Of a DNA stretch of 64,000 nt, positions 43,976 to 52,800 are shown one piece after another; the stretch's first letter is position 1; each line of letters begins with the position of its first letter. The stretch lies in contig NZ_JAVJUY010000051.1 of the NCBI RefSeq assembly GCF_040220315.1, positions 1-64,000 of the forward strand. The letters run 5' to 3'. The notes under the pieces were generated by a model that saw only the letters and a list, made by a program, of their open reading frames with translations, was not told the DNA's origin and did no database searches. The position numbers and the translations under genes are program-made. Origin of the DNA: Fulvivirga sp040220315. GTDB lineage: Bacteria > Bacteroidota > Bacteroidia > Cytophagales > Cyclobacteriaceae.

Positions 43976-44011
43976 TTTAAAATTAATTTAAAGCTCAGGA
44001 TTAATTTTAAA
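43976..44011. promoter_or_regulatory. inverted repeat before the AraC gene, candidate operator
   Basis: TTTAAAATTAAT (43976-43987) and ATTAATTTTAAA (44000-44011) are perfect inverted repeats with a 12-base spacer, 5 bases upstream of the regulator's ATG. The spacing of about two helical turns centre to centre suits a dimeric regulator. The AT-rich makeup makes chance matches more likely. Confidence 0.45.
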
Positions 44012-44094
44012 TTGGAAAGTCATGATACAGACGAATTCATCAATTGAATTTGTTATTTTGAAAGATAAATGGGTTTGATAGACTATGTGCATGT

Positions 44095-44125
44095 TTAATT
44101 AATATTGAACAACGAATATTATTAA
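44095..44125. repeat. imperfect AT-rich inverted repeat in the AraC-YopX intergenic region
   Basis: TTAATTAATATT (44095-44106) and AATATTATTAA (44115-44125) pair with a single-base bulge around an 8-base loop. It lies in the 212-base region between the divergent AraC and YopX genes. No promoter or regulator can be assigned. Confidence 0.25.
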
Positions 44126-44183
44126 GCATTTTGAAATAAAGAAGCTTGGAAAAAACTATTACTCAAACAAATAGGTAGACACA

Positions 44184-44522
44184 TTGGCACGACAATTTAA
44201 ATTCAAAGCATGGAACAAGGATACAAAACTTCTGATGCGATTAAATCAAATTGATTGCGTGAAGGGTGTTTTAGTAAAGGAAGACCACGTGTTATTACAA
44301 TTTACCGGGCTGCATGATAAAAGCGGGAGCGAAATATATGAAGGTGATATACTGCTTTTTGGTACAGATAAGGCCATTGTAAAGTGGAATGAAGAGTCAT
44401 TTTCGTGGACTTTAGTTAATGAAATTGGGGGTAGTCATCGACCTTTTACTTCTATTGAAATGGAAAAAGGAGTTAAGCTCTGTAACGTTTTTGAGTCACC
44501 AGAATCTTTTTCTTCAGAATAG
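44184..44522 (+). CDS. YopX family protein
   Basis: A 112-residue protein of the YopX family, common in phages and prophages but also in chromosomes. The opening ARQFKFKAWNKDTKLLM and the core LQFTGLHDKSGSEIYEGDIL are the family signature (SH3-like barrel). Function is unknown. The start codon appears to be TTG, with no ATG at the expected place. No integrase, capsid or other phage gene is near, so this is an isolated copy. Its distance of 63 bases to the following small gene leaves cotranscription open. Confidence 0.75.
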   Translation: MARQFKFKAWNKDTKLLMRLNQIDCVKGVLVKEDHVLLQFTGLHDKSGSEIYEGDILLFGTDKAIVKWNEESFSWTLVNEIGGSHRPFTSIEMEKGVKLCNVFESPESFSSE

Positions 44523-44585
44523 TGGTTACCTTTGTGGCGCCAAACGTTTTTATTAGCACACATTAATTCATATTTTACCAACTAA

Positions 44586-44828
44586 ATGAAAGTATCACTC
44601 AGTATTGATCAATTGAACATTACCCCAAGAGAGGCTCAGGTGGTGGACATGCTTTGTGAATCGTTGAGGCAAGATGTTGAGCTTCTTAAATGCCCTAATT
44701 GTGGCAAAGAAGGTAAAATTATCCTCCATGTAAATAACACGAAAATTTCGGCTATTAGAACAGAAATTAAGGTTTGTTGCCCGGAATACTACGCCAAAAC
44801 GGAAGAGACGTTGGCGTTGAGCGTCTAA
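44586..44828 (+). CDS. small protein with CxxC and CC motif
   Basis: Unrecognised, 80 residues, MKVSLSIDQLNITPREAQVV at the start. KCPNCGKEGKI gives one CxxC pair and VCCPEYY gives two more cysteines, which together could bind zinc as a small ribbon. An acidic N-terminal half may be a helix. The stop codon overlaps the stop of the opposite acyl carrier protein gene by 3 bases. It is weakly supported as real: length, Cys pattern and an intact ATG start favour coding. Confidence 0.5.
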   Translation: MKVSLSIDQLNITPREAQVVDMLCESLRQDVELLKCPNCGKEGKIILHVNNTKISAIRTEIKVCCPEYYAKTEETLALSV

Positions 44829-45061
44829 GATTTCATTTTTTTGTCAATATAAGCTACCGCCTGATTGATTGTCTGTAATTGTTCAGCATCTTCATCAGGA
44901 ATCCTGATATTAAAAGTCTGCTCAAACTCCATCACCAATTCTGCATAGTCAAGTGAGTCTATTCCTAAATCTTTGATGAAGTTGGCATCAGGAGTTACCT
45001 CTGTTTCTGCTATACCTAACTTATCCACTAATATTTTGGTGATTGTATTATTTATATCCAT
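44825..45061 (-). CDS. acpP: acyl carrier protein
   Basis: A 78-residue carrier for acyl chains held on a 4'-phosphopantetheine arm. The attachment serine is S36 in FIKDLGIDSLDYAELVMEFE. Length and acidic helices are typical of AcpP or an AcpP paralogue. No fab genes are nearby, so this may be a second or dedicated ACP rather than the main fatty-acid synthesis one. It lies 43 bases downstream of the NtrB-like kinase gene on the same strand. Confidence 0.9.
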   Translation of the reverse strand: MDINNTITKILVDKLGIAETEVTPDANFIKDLGIDSLDYAELVMEFEQTFNIRIPDEDAEQLQTINQAVAYIDKKMKS

Positions 45062-45104
45062 TGGTTGAATCTATAAAAAGCAATCCGTAAATCTATGAAA
45101 ATTA

Positions 45105-46466
45105 TTAAAATCGCAAAAAGAACTGTGTACCCTCATCTATTTGTGATTTAACACTTAAACTACCCTGGTGTTTCCTCATAATCTGCCTTGAGAGGCTTAA
45201 ACCAATACCTGAACCATCTTTTTTGGTTGTAAAAAAGGGTATAAATATTTTTTCCAGTGCCTCTTCTTCAATTCCGTTACCATTATCTGCTATGATGATC
45301 ACCGGCCTGTTTTTTTCATCTAGCTCTGCAGTAACTTGTATTAATTTATTCGATTGCTCATCAAACGCCTGCGTAGCATTTTTTAGTAAGTTGATAAGCA
45401 CTTGTTCAATCATGTGCCTGTCTGCCTTAATTTTTATATCAGGGGTTATATTTTTATGAACTTCAATCTGATTGTTTTCAATTTCTTTTTTAAGAAGTAA
45501 CAAAATATCAGTTATCAATTCTTCAATGTCAATTTCCTTTAAACTGGGAGTAGCCACTTGTGTGAGGTTCCTAAAATCCCTTACAAATTTAATTAGTCCT
45601 TCACTTCTTTTTTTAATGGTTTGTAAAGCCAAATGTAGGTCTTCAACATCTTCATTACTCATCTGATTAATCTCCTGGCCATTAGCCAGTTGAGATTGCA
45701 ATTCCTGGTCTACCGTGTTGGCCAATGAGCTGATTGGGGTTACGGAGTTCATTATTTCGTGCGTTAAAACACGAACTAGATTCTGCCAAGCCTCCATTTC
45801 TTTTTCCTCCAATTCACTTTGTATATTTTGAAGTGAGATAAGTTTATAAACTTCACCTCTAAGGGTTAATTCTATGGCATAAATGGCCAATTGGAAGATC
45901 TCTCCGTTCAGTTCAATCTTCACAAGATCTCGTCCGCCAGTTCTCAAGCGAATAATGGTATCTACCAATACCGGATTAATAGATTTGAGGTCATGGATAT
46001 TTTTGAGGTTCTCTGTGCGCAATAATTTTTTGGCAGCGGAATTACAGATTTGCACTGCACCACTCTTTTTAAAAGTGATGATGCCGATACCAATATGTTG
46101 AACAATATTTTTTAAGTACTGAAAATCGGCTTCTTTTTCTTTTTTGTTTGATGAATTATTGGTTATAAACTTGTTGAGTGCGGCATGAAGCGCATTCAAA
46201 TTGCTGTTCTCGGTATTGATCGGGTATTTTTTCTTTATTTCTTCATCTGATAAGGTTTTAAGAAATAAGTGGATGTCCTCATTATCGTTACTTTTCGAAC
46301 TGAGGAATTTGATCATAGAAACGACCTGAAGGCCGGCTAAAGCAATTAATATAATTTGAGTAATTATGAAGCCATCATTAAAAAGAGTGTAGCAAAAAAT
46401 AAATAGTGTGAGTGTTAGCAACCCCACTCTTACTAGTGCATTCTTTTTTAAATCACTAAAGTCCAT
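45105..46466 (-). CDS. NtrB/AtoS-type sensor histidine kinase
   Basis: A 453-residue membrane-bound kinase. Two N-terminal membrane segments (about 12-29 and 32-50) are followed by a PAS-like domain (about 115-215, ending ISLQNIQSELEEKE), a HisKA domain with the phosphorylated His in NLVRVLTHEIMNSVTPISSL (residue near 240), and an ATPase domain with LINLLKNATQAF, IIADNGNGIEEEA and GSGIGLSLSRQIM. It lacks a large periplasmic sensor, so the signal may be internal. Its start overlaps the end of the NtrC-like gene by 11 bases, so the pair is one unit. Confidence 0.92.
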   Translation of the reverse strand: MDFSDLKKNALVRVGLLTLTLFIFCYTLFNDGFIITQIILIALAGLQVVSMIKFLSSKSNDNEDIHLFLKTLSDEEIKKKYPINTENSNLNALHAALNKFITNNSSNKKEKEADFQYLKNIVQHIGIGIITFKKSGAVQICNSAAKKLLRTENLKNIHDLKSINPVLVDTIIRLRTGGRDLVKIELNGEIFQLAIYAIELTLRGEVYKLISLQNIQSELEEKEMEAWQNLVRVLTHEIMNSVTPISSLANTVDQELQSQLANGQEINQMSNEDVEDLHLALQTIKKRSEGLIKFVRDFRNLTQVATPSLKEIDIEELITDILLLLKKEIENNQIEVHKNITPDIKIKADRHMIEQVLINLLKNATQAFDEQSNKLIQVTAELDEKNRPVIIIADNGNGIEEEALEKIFIPFFTTKKDGSGIGLSLSRQIMRKHQGSLSVKSQIDEGTQFFLRF

Positions 46467-47832
46467 GCTTTTCCAGCCTTCTGTAAAGTGATGCTCTGGT
46501 TAAGCCAAGCTCATCTGCAGCTTTAGATATGTTGCCCGAATGAATACTGATGGCCTTCTTAATCGCATTTTTTTCTACAGTATCCAGGTTGAGATCACCA
46601 GATAAAATATCATCGCTCGCACTATTAGAATTGCTTAAAAAAGAGAAGTTTGCGGCTTCAATAACTTCTGAATCATTCATAATTATTGCCCTTTCAATAG
46701 CATGTTCCAGCTCTCTGATATTTCCCGGCCAGTCATAGCGTTTAAGGTAATCCAGCGCCTCACCAGAAATCTTATTTACGCTCTTCCTATATTTTTTAGC
46801 GTACTTGTCTAAAAAATGGTTCGCCAGAAGAGGAATATCTTCAGGTCTATCTCTTAGAGCAGGTATTTTTATTTCAACTGTATTGAGCCTGTAAAGTAAA
46901 TCTTGTCTGAATGTTCCTGAACTAACCATTTCATTTAAATCCATATTGGTGGCGCTCACCAGAGGCATATCAATTTCTTTGCTTTCATTGCTGCCTAATG
47001 GTGTAATTTCTTTGTTCTGGAGGCTCGACAGTATTTTTGATTGTAGTGATGTGTTGAGATTGCCAATTTCATCTAAAAACAGTGTGCCTTCATGAGCCAA
47101 TTCAAATTTGCCAGTTTTATCTTCTTTGGCATCAGTAAAGGCACCTTTCTTATGCCCGAAGAGCTCACTCTCAAATAAACTATTGGAAATTGCCCCCATA
47201 TCTACACTAATAAATGAGTTGGCTTTTCGTTTAGAACGCTGATGAATGGCCCTTGCCACTAACTCTTTACCAGTTCCATTTTCACCGAGTATCAGAACGT
47301 TGGCATCTGTCTCAGCTACTTTGTCTATAAGAGAAAAAACTTCACGTATGGCCCTGCTCTTTCCTATAATACTTTTAAAAGGCTGATTGATTTCTGCTTC
47401 TAGCAATTCTTTGGCCTTTTTTAACTTATCAACCTCTTTGTATGATTCTTTCAACTTAATGGCCGTAGAAATGGTGGCTATAAGTTTTTCGTTTTGCCAA
47501 GGTTTGAGCACAAAGTCGGTAGCACCTTCTTTTAGTGCCTTAACGGCCATTTCAACATCACCATAGGCTGTAATTAATATCACAACAGCAGATGGATCTT
47601 TTTGTAATATTTGATTCAACCAATAAAAACCCTCTTTACCGCTGGTAATGTCTTTGCTAAAATTCATGTCAAGCAAAATCACATCATACGTATCATTATT
47701 TAGTAAGAAAGGAATCTTCTTTGGATTTTTTTCGATGATCACGTGATGTGAATGTTTTTTAAGTAGAAGCTTAGCGGCTAATAGCACATCTTCATCATCA
47801 TCGATCATTAATATTTTACCGGATTTTTCCAC
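46456..47832 (-). CDS. NtrC-family response regulator with GAFTDA loop
   Basis: A 458-residue regulator in three parts: a receiver domain (about 5-125, phospho-acceptor D55 in VILLDMNF), an AAA+ sigma-54-type ATPase (about 155-390) and a Fis-type HTH at the C-terminus (AADELGLTRASLYRRLEKHGL, final 30 residues). Walker A is GENGTGKE at 183-190. The sigma-54 contact loop, usually GAFTGA, reads GAFTDA at 230-235. Such variants exist in Bacteroidota. It is cotranscribed with the kinase after it. A promoter-like element with TTGGCAC lies upstream. Confidence 0.92.
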   Translation of the reverse strand: MEKSGKILMIDDDEDVLLAAKLLLKKHSHHVIIEKNPKKIPFLLNNDTYDVILLDMNFSKDITSGKEGFYWLNQILQKDPSAVVILITAYGDVEMAVKALKEGATDFVLKPWQNEKLIATISTAIKLKESYKEVDKLKKAKELLEAEINQPFKSIIGKSRAIREVFSLIDKVAETDANVLILGENGTGKELVARAIHQRSKRKANSFISVDMGAISNSLFESELFGHKKGAFTDAKEDKTGKFELAHEGTLFLDEIGNLNTSLQSKILSSLQNKEITPLGSNESKEIDMPLVSATNMDLNEMVSSGTFRQDLLYRLNTVEIKIPALRDRPEDIPLLANHFLDKYAKKYRKSVNKISGEALDYLKRYDWPGNIRELEHAIERAIIMNDSEVIEAANFSFLSNSNSASDDILSGDLNLDTVEKNAIKKAISIHSGNISKAADELGLTRASLYRRLEKHGL

Positions 47833-47860
47833 GTGGTTATTTTTTGGCTCAGAGTACTAT

Positions 47861-47877
47861 ACTAAATATGGTGCCAA
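47861..47877 (-). promoter_or_regulatory. weak sigma-54-like promoter for the NtrC-type gene
   Basis: The minus strand reads TTGGCAC, CATAT, TTAGT, matching the -24 half of the sigma-54 consensus (TTGGCAC-N5-TTGCT) but with AG where the -12 GC is expected. It lies about 30 bases before the regulator's ATG. Suggests autoregulation, but the -12 mismatch makes this doubtful. Confidence 0.2.
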
Positions 47878-47978
47878 ATGCCTGAAAGCGTTTAAACACT
47901 GATAATAATTAAACGGATGTTCAGTAATGTACTAAATTGTTCGATAATGAACACTTAATTACGCTTTTTTTTCTGCTT

Positions 47979-47986
47979 TAGGTTTG
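47979..47986 (+). promoter_or_regulatory. candidate -7 box for the TapB-like gene
   Basis: TAGGTTTG matches TAnnTTTG about 30 bases before the ATG of the rightward gene at 48016. The 183-base region between this gene and the NtrC-like gene also holds the near-palindrome GCGTTTAAACAC (47888-47899). No clear -33 element. Confidence 0.3.
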
Positions 47987-48015
47987 GTACATTCCCTCCA
48001 ACCAAATCATTAACT

Positions 48016-48681
48016 ATGAGAACACTATTAACACTTTGTCTATGCTTGCTTTTTGAATTTTCTTATGCTCAGTGCAATCCCTTCTATAATTTTAAAGAGG
48101 GATCTACCTGGGAGATTACTAATTATACTGATAAGGAGAAGGTTACTTCGCGTCAGGTAAATACTGTCAAATCACTTACGGAAACATCAAGCGGTTGGGA
48201 AGCAACATTGGCGTTTAAGAGCTACGATAAAAAAGATAAGCTGGAGTTGGAAAATGAAATTGAAATGACGTGCGATGATGGAACTATTTCTATGGATATG
48301 TCGAGGTTTTTTCCTCAGGAAATGATGGAGTCTTTTGAGGATATGGACTTACAGATTGACACAGAAAACATGGTGATACCAGAAAACCTGAACGTGGGGG
48401 ATGAATTACCTGATGCGTCTATCACTATCTCAGGGCAAATTCCATTTACAATGGAGACAAAAATTACTGACAGGAAGGTGGAGGGTAAGGAAAGTATTAC
48501 TACGCCTGCAGGCACGTTTGAATGTTATAAAGTGTCTTATAAAATCATCTCTAAAACTATGATGTCCATTGAAATGAAAGGAACTGATTGGATTGCCAAA
48601 GATGTAGGTATGGTAAAGGCTGAGAGTTATAAACAGAACGGAAAGCTTCAGGGAGTTAGCCTTTTAACTTCTTTTGAATAA
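48016..48681 (+). CDS. exported TapB-like / DUF3108-like protein
   Basis: A 221-residue protein with a signal peptide (about 1-19, ending FEFSYAQ) and a beta-rich mature part. CNPFYNFKEGSTWEITNYT at the start and ITTPAGTFECYKVSYKII near residue 155 resemble the TapB/DUF3108 family, which forms a single beta-barrel-like domain. Function is not established. Stand-alone gene with its own candidate promoter and a terminator at 48785-48816. The neighbouring NtrC-type regulator is divergent and could control it; nothing proves this. Confidence 0.7.
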   Translation: MRTLLTLCLCLLFEFSYAQCNPFYNFKEGSTWEITNYTDKEKVTSRQVNTVKSLTETSSGWEATLAFKSYDKKDKLELENEIEMTCDDGTISMDMSRFFPQEMMESFEDMDLQIDTENMVIPENLNVGDELPDASITISGQIPFTMETKITDRKVEGKESITTPAGTFECYKVSYKIISKTMMSIEMKGTDWIAKDVGMVKAESYKQNGKLQGVSLLTSFE

Positions 48682-48784
48682 AAAGCTTACATGCTCAAAT
48701 CATTTTAGCTAATTCTTTGTTATATTAGCAGTGTTGTTATTGGGATAAAAATATTTATCCTATTATTTTGAGTTTTTGACCTTG

Positions 48785-48816
48785 GAAGTGCTCTTGACCG
48801 GAGCACTTCTTTTTTT
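48785..48816 (+). terminator. rho-independent terminator after the TapB-like gene
   Basis: GAAGTGCTC (48785-48793) pairs with GAGCACTTC (48801-48809) around a 7-base loop, followed by seven T residues. It is about 100 bases after the TapB-like stop and just before the end of the opposite glutaminase gene. Confidence 0.85.
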
Positions 48817-48824
48817 GCCCAATT

Positions 48825-49739
48825 TTAAAAAATAGAGGAGGCTGTTTTACTGGTAAATAGCTCAAGTGCTTTCATGCCTGCATAAGAATTCCCTTTTTTA
48901 TTGAGTCCGGGGCTCCAAACCACAATGCTATATTCATTGGGCAGAATAGCGGCAATACCGCCACCTACGCCACTTTTTCCTGGCAAGCCTACGCGAAATG
49001 CAAACTCACCGGCCTCATCATAGAATCCGCAGGTAAGCATTATTGCTGCTATTCTTTTAAACTGGCTTTTTGTTAAATATCGGTGCGAGTCAATAACACC
49101 CTTTCCATGATTCGCAAATACTCGGAATGCTTTAGCTAGTTCATGGCATGTCATTTCAATAGAGCAGAAATCGAAATATAAATCGAGGACATCTTCAATG
49201 TCATTATGAATGTTGCCATAAGATTTAATGAGGTTAACCATGGCTGCATTTTTAAAGCCATGAAGTTTCTCACTTGCTGCCACCTTCTCGTTGTATTTGA
49301 TGTCATCTTGGCCGGTTAGGTTGTTCACATACTCTAAAAACTCACCTCTTGGGTCATCAAGGTTAGAAATGAGCATGTCTGTTACCACCAATGCGCCTGA
49401 ATTTATAAAAGGATTACGAGGAATACCTTCTTCGTACTCTAATTGAACCAATGAATTGAATGGGTCGCCAGAAGGCTCAACATCAACTCTTCGGTACACT
49501 TTTTCTTTGCACTTGCCAACGGCCATGGCAAGCATAAAAACTTTTGAGATACTTTGGATAGAGAATTTTTCGTCATAATCGCCAACAGCATAAGTCTCCT
49601 GGTCGAGCGTTAGCAAGTACATGCCAAATTTATCTTGAGGTACTTTGGCGAGTTCAGGAATATAATTCGCCACTATCCCGTTTTTTAGAATCGGTTTTAC
49701 TTCATCAGCAATTTCCTCCAGTATTCGTTGATAATCCAT
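48825..49739 (-). CDS. glsA: glutaminase A
   Basis: Hydrolyses L-glutamine to glutamate and ammonia. The 304 residues have a beta-lactamase-like fold with the nucleophile S63 and base K66 in FSIQSISKVFMLAMAVGK. Other GlsA segments are RNPFINSGALVVTDML, KNAAMVNLIKSYGNI, VFANHGKG and LPGKSGVGGGIAAILPNEYS. Length fits the family. The gene is alone, between two terminators, so it should be separately transcribed and may serve nitrogen supply or acid resistance. Confidence 0.96.
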   Translation of the reverse strand: MDYQRILEEIADEVKPILKNGIVANYIPELAKVPQDKFGMYLLTLDQETYAVGDYDEKFSIQSISKVFMLAMAVGKCKEKVYRRVDVEPSGDPFNSLVQLEYEEGIPRNPFINSGALVVTDMLISNLDDPRGEFLEYVNNLTGQDDIKYNEKVAASEKLHGFKNAAMVNLIKSYGNIHNDIEDVLDLYFDFCSIEMTCHELAKAFRVFANHGKGVIDSHRYLTKSQFKRIAAIMLTCGFYDEAGEFAFRVGLPGKSGVGGGIAAILPNEYSIVVWSPGLNKKGNSYAGMKALELFTSKTASSIF

Positions 49740-49753
49740 TAGATGAAAGTAAC

Positions 49754-49782
49754 AAAAAAGCCCTTGCTTTTGGCAAGGGCTT
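49754..49782 (-). terminator. rho-independent terminator after the sortilin-like gene
   Basis: On the minus strand GAAGCCCTTGC folds with GCAAGGGCTTTTTT (plus stems 49758-49767 and 49773-49782) around a 5-base loop, followed by T residues (plus-strand A at 49754-49759). It separates the sortilin-like gene from glsA. Confidence 0.9.
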
Positions 49783-49800
49783 CGAAGTAATTCATTCTAA

Positions 49801-52800
49801 TTATTTATTCAAAGGCTCATATTCTTTAAAAGGCGAGAGGTCAACTTTTTCTAATTCCGTTTTTAAACTACTCCATGTAGTAGCAAAGAAGTTATCTACT
49901 TTTTCGATCTCGGGTTTCATCATCTCAATAGCCTGATTTAATAATCGCTCTTCAGTTGCTCCCGGTTTGTGTAAAGTGGTAGCTAAATAGAAGTATACAC
50001 TCTGAAATCGGTCATCCACAGTGGGAAACTCTGTCGCTATTATACCTTGTTTGGTGGAATTGTCCTCACCTATGAGTGGAATAAATAATTGACCAATGCT
50101 ATCCTTAGCGGCTTGAGTTTTGTCAATCAGTTCTTTAAATCCTTTCTCATCTTTTTCTTTCATTCTTTTTAGATAGTCATCCAAAATACTTTTAGACTCC
50201 GCCAATCGGTGAGTAGCCTTGGCCACAATACTGTAGTTGCTTTCAATTTTCTTGTTGAAATCATGCAAAGCCTGAAGGGTAGCATTAGCAACATCTTTTC
50301 GTGGATCGAAGACTACTTTTATAAAAGTAGAATCCTTTTTATCGCCATAGTTAAACACAGCTTTGTAAGTGCCAGGCACCACCTGCACGCCACCTGGCTC
50401 GGAAGCATTATCTGCCGGAGCTGTTCTCGATGGTGAGTGAAGGCCTTTCTCATTCATGTACCAGTACGTTCTATGAATACCATTTTTATCAGGTGCACTG
50501 AACTTCAATGTTCGGATCAATGAATTCTCGGCATTATAAATATCAATTCTTACAGAATCATATTTAATTTCCTCTTTTTCAGTTTTCTCTACAGGCTCTT
50601 CAGTTTTACCTTTTTTCTTTTTTGAAGTTTCCTCGGCTTCCTTCTTTTCCTTTTCAGGCTTGTTTATCAAATAGGTAAGCATTGCAGCCTGTCTTCGGTT
50701 CTCACCATTGAATATGGCATCAGCAACAAAGCGGGTTCCTGAGGCTTCCTGACTTATTGATTGATAAGCAGTAGGCGCTTCAAATACTTTCAATGTACTT
50801 TTCAAAATACTTGATTGACTGGCAATGCTTCTCAATGGTCTGATATCATCTAAAACATAGGCAGCTCTACCATAAGTACCAATAACAAGATCATGCTCTC
50901 TTGGATGAATGACCAAATCCATGGTAGGCACGCTAGGATAATCATTCGTCCATTTTTGCCAGTTCGCACCACCATTAATACTTACATATAATCCACCTTC
51001 TGACCCAAGGAACATAAGATTAGGCTCAACAGGGTCTTGAATGAAAGAAAGAGTGTAGTTCCAAACTTCAGATTCATTGACCATATTCTTCCAGGTGGCA
51101 CCATAGTCAGTTGTTCTGAATAAATACGGCTTAAAATCGAAGTTTCTATAGTTGTTAACCACTACAAATGCTTCACCGGCATTGTAGGTAGATGGCTTTA
51201 CCTGAGCTACCCAAGATTCTTTTGGCATTCCTGTAATATTCTGGGTAACATTTTGCCATGACTTGCCTCCATCGCGAGTTACCTGCACATATCCGTCATC
51301 AGTTCCAACCCATATGATGCCTTCTTTCACTGGAGATGGAGAAATAGCCAAAATGGTGGTGTTATTTTCAGCACCTGTGGCATCCATAGTTAAACCACCG
51401 CTCAAATACTGCTTTTGCTTATCAGGGTTATTAGTGGTTAAATCTGGAGAAATGATTTCCCACGTAACACCTTTGTCAGTGCTTTTATGTACAAACTGGC
51501 TGCCATAGTATATAGTTGATTTATTAAAAGGATCTTGTGCTAATGCGGCATTCCAGTTAAATCTCAATCGCTGTTTTGGATCAGGATGCGTTGGTTGCAT
51601 ATAACGAAAGTGACCTGTAACCCGATCATATCGTAACAACGAACCTTCCTGCCACATAGAGTAACCATATCTGTTGTCGTCCGGATCCGGCATAACATCA
51701 AACCCATCACCAAATGAAATCTCGTGCCAATAAGCATTTCTTATTCCCTGAGATTTCCAAACATAGGCTGGCCCGATCCAGGAGCCATTGTCTTGCATTC
51801 CTCCATACACATTGTATGGATAGTCGTTATCAACATTAATATGATAAAACTGTGCCAGAGGTAGGTTTTCTACAAATCGCCACGATTTTCCTCTATCCCT
51901 GGAGATATTCAGACCGCCATCATTTCCTTCGATAATATACTCCGGGTCTTCAGGGTGAATCCAAAATGCATGATGGTCTGGATGAACTCCGTGTGTGGTG
52001 TTGTAAGCATCCATTAGTTGCGTGAATGTTTTACCACCATCTTCGCTTACGTTCACATAAGTAAAAACAGTATATAGTCTATTCTCATTAATAGGATCAA
52101 CATATATTTCAGAGTAGTAAAATGGTCTGTCGCCAATCTCGTTTGTCTTGTCCGAAACCATTGTCCATTTATAACCACCATCATCAGATTTGTAAAGGGC
52201 GTTTTTCTTTGATTCAATCAATGCATATAATCTGTTTGGATTGCTTTGAGAGATGGCTAGACCTATTCTACCCAAATCACCATCGGGGATGCCATCATCT
52301 TTCGTGAGTTTTTTCCAATTTTCACCGCCATCTACGGTCATATAAAGTCCAGAACCCGGCCCACCAGATGAGAATGTCCATGGTTTTCTTCTATGCTCCC
52401 ACATAGAAGCAATTAGCTTATTGGGGTTGGTAGGATCCATCACCAATTCGGCACACCCAGTTTTATTATCTACAAATAATATTTTGTTCCATGTTTTGCC
52501 ACCATCAGTTGTTTTGTAAACGCCTCTTTCAGGATGTTCGCCCCACGGGCTACCGATTGCCCCAACATAAACGGTGTTTGGGTTTAAGGGATCAATTTTG
52601 ATTCGGTAAATGTTCCTGGTTTTTTCTAAGCCCATCAGCTTCCAACTTTTTCCACCATCTAAACTTTTATAAAGTCCGAATCCACCGTTTAAGCTATTTC
52701 GAGGGTTTCCTTCACCAGTGCCTGCCCATACTACATTTGGGTTGTTTTGTTGTATGGCCACAGCACCGATGCTCATTACTTTTTCGTCATCAAATACGGG

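Noticed and set aside
44184..44522. A prophage remnant based on the YopX protein
   Set aside because: No integrase, terminase, structural or lysis gene lies within reach, and flanking genes are chromosomal.
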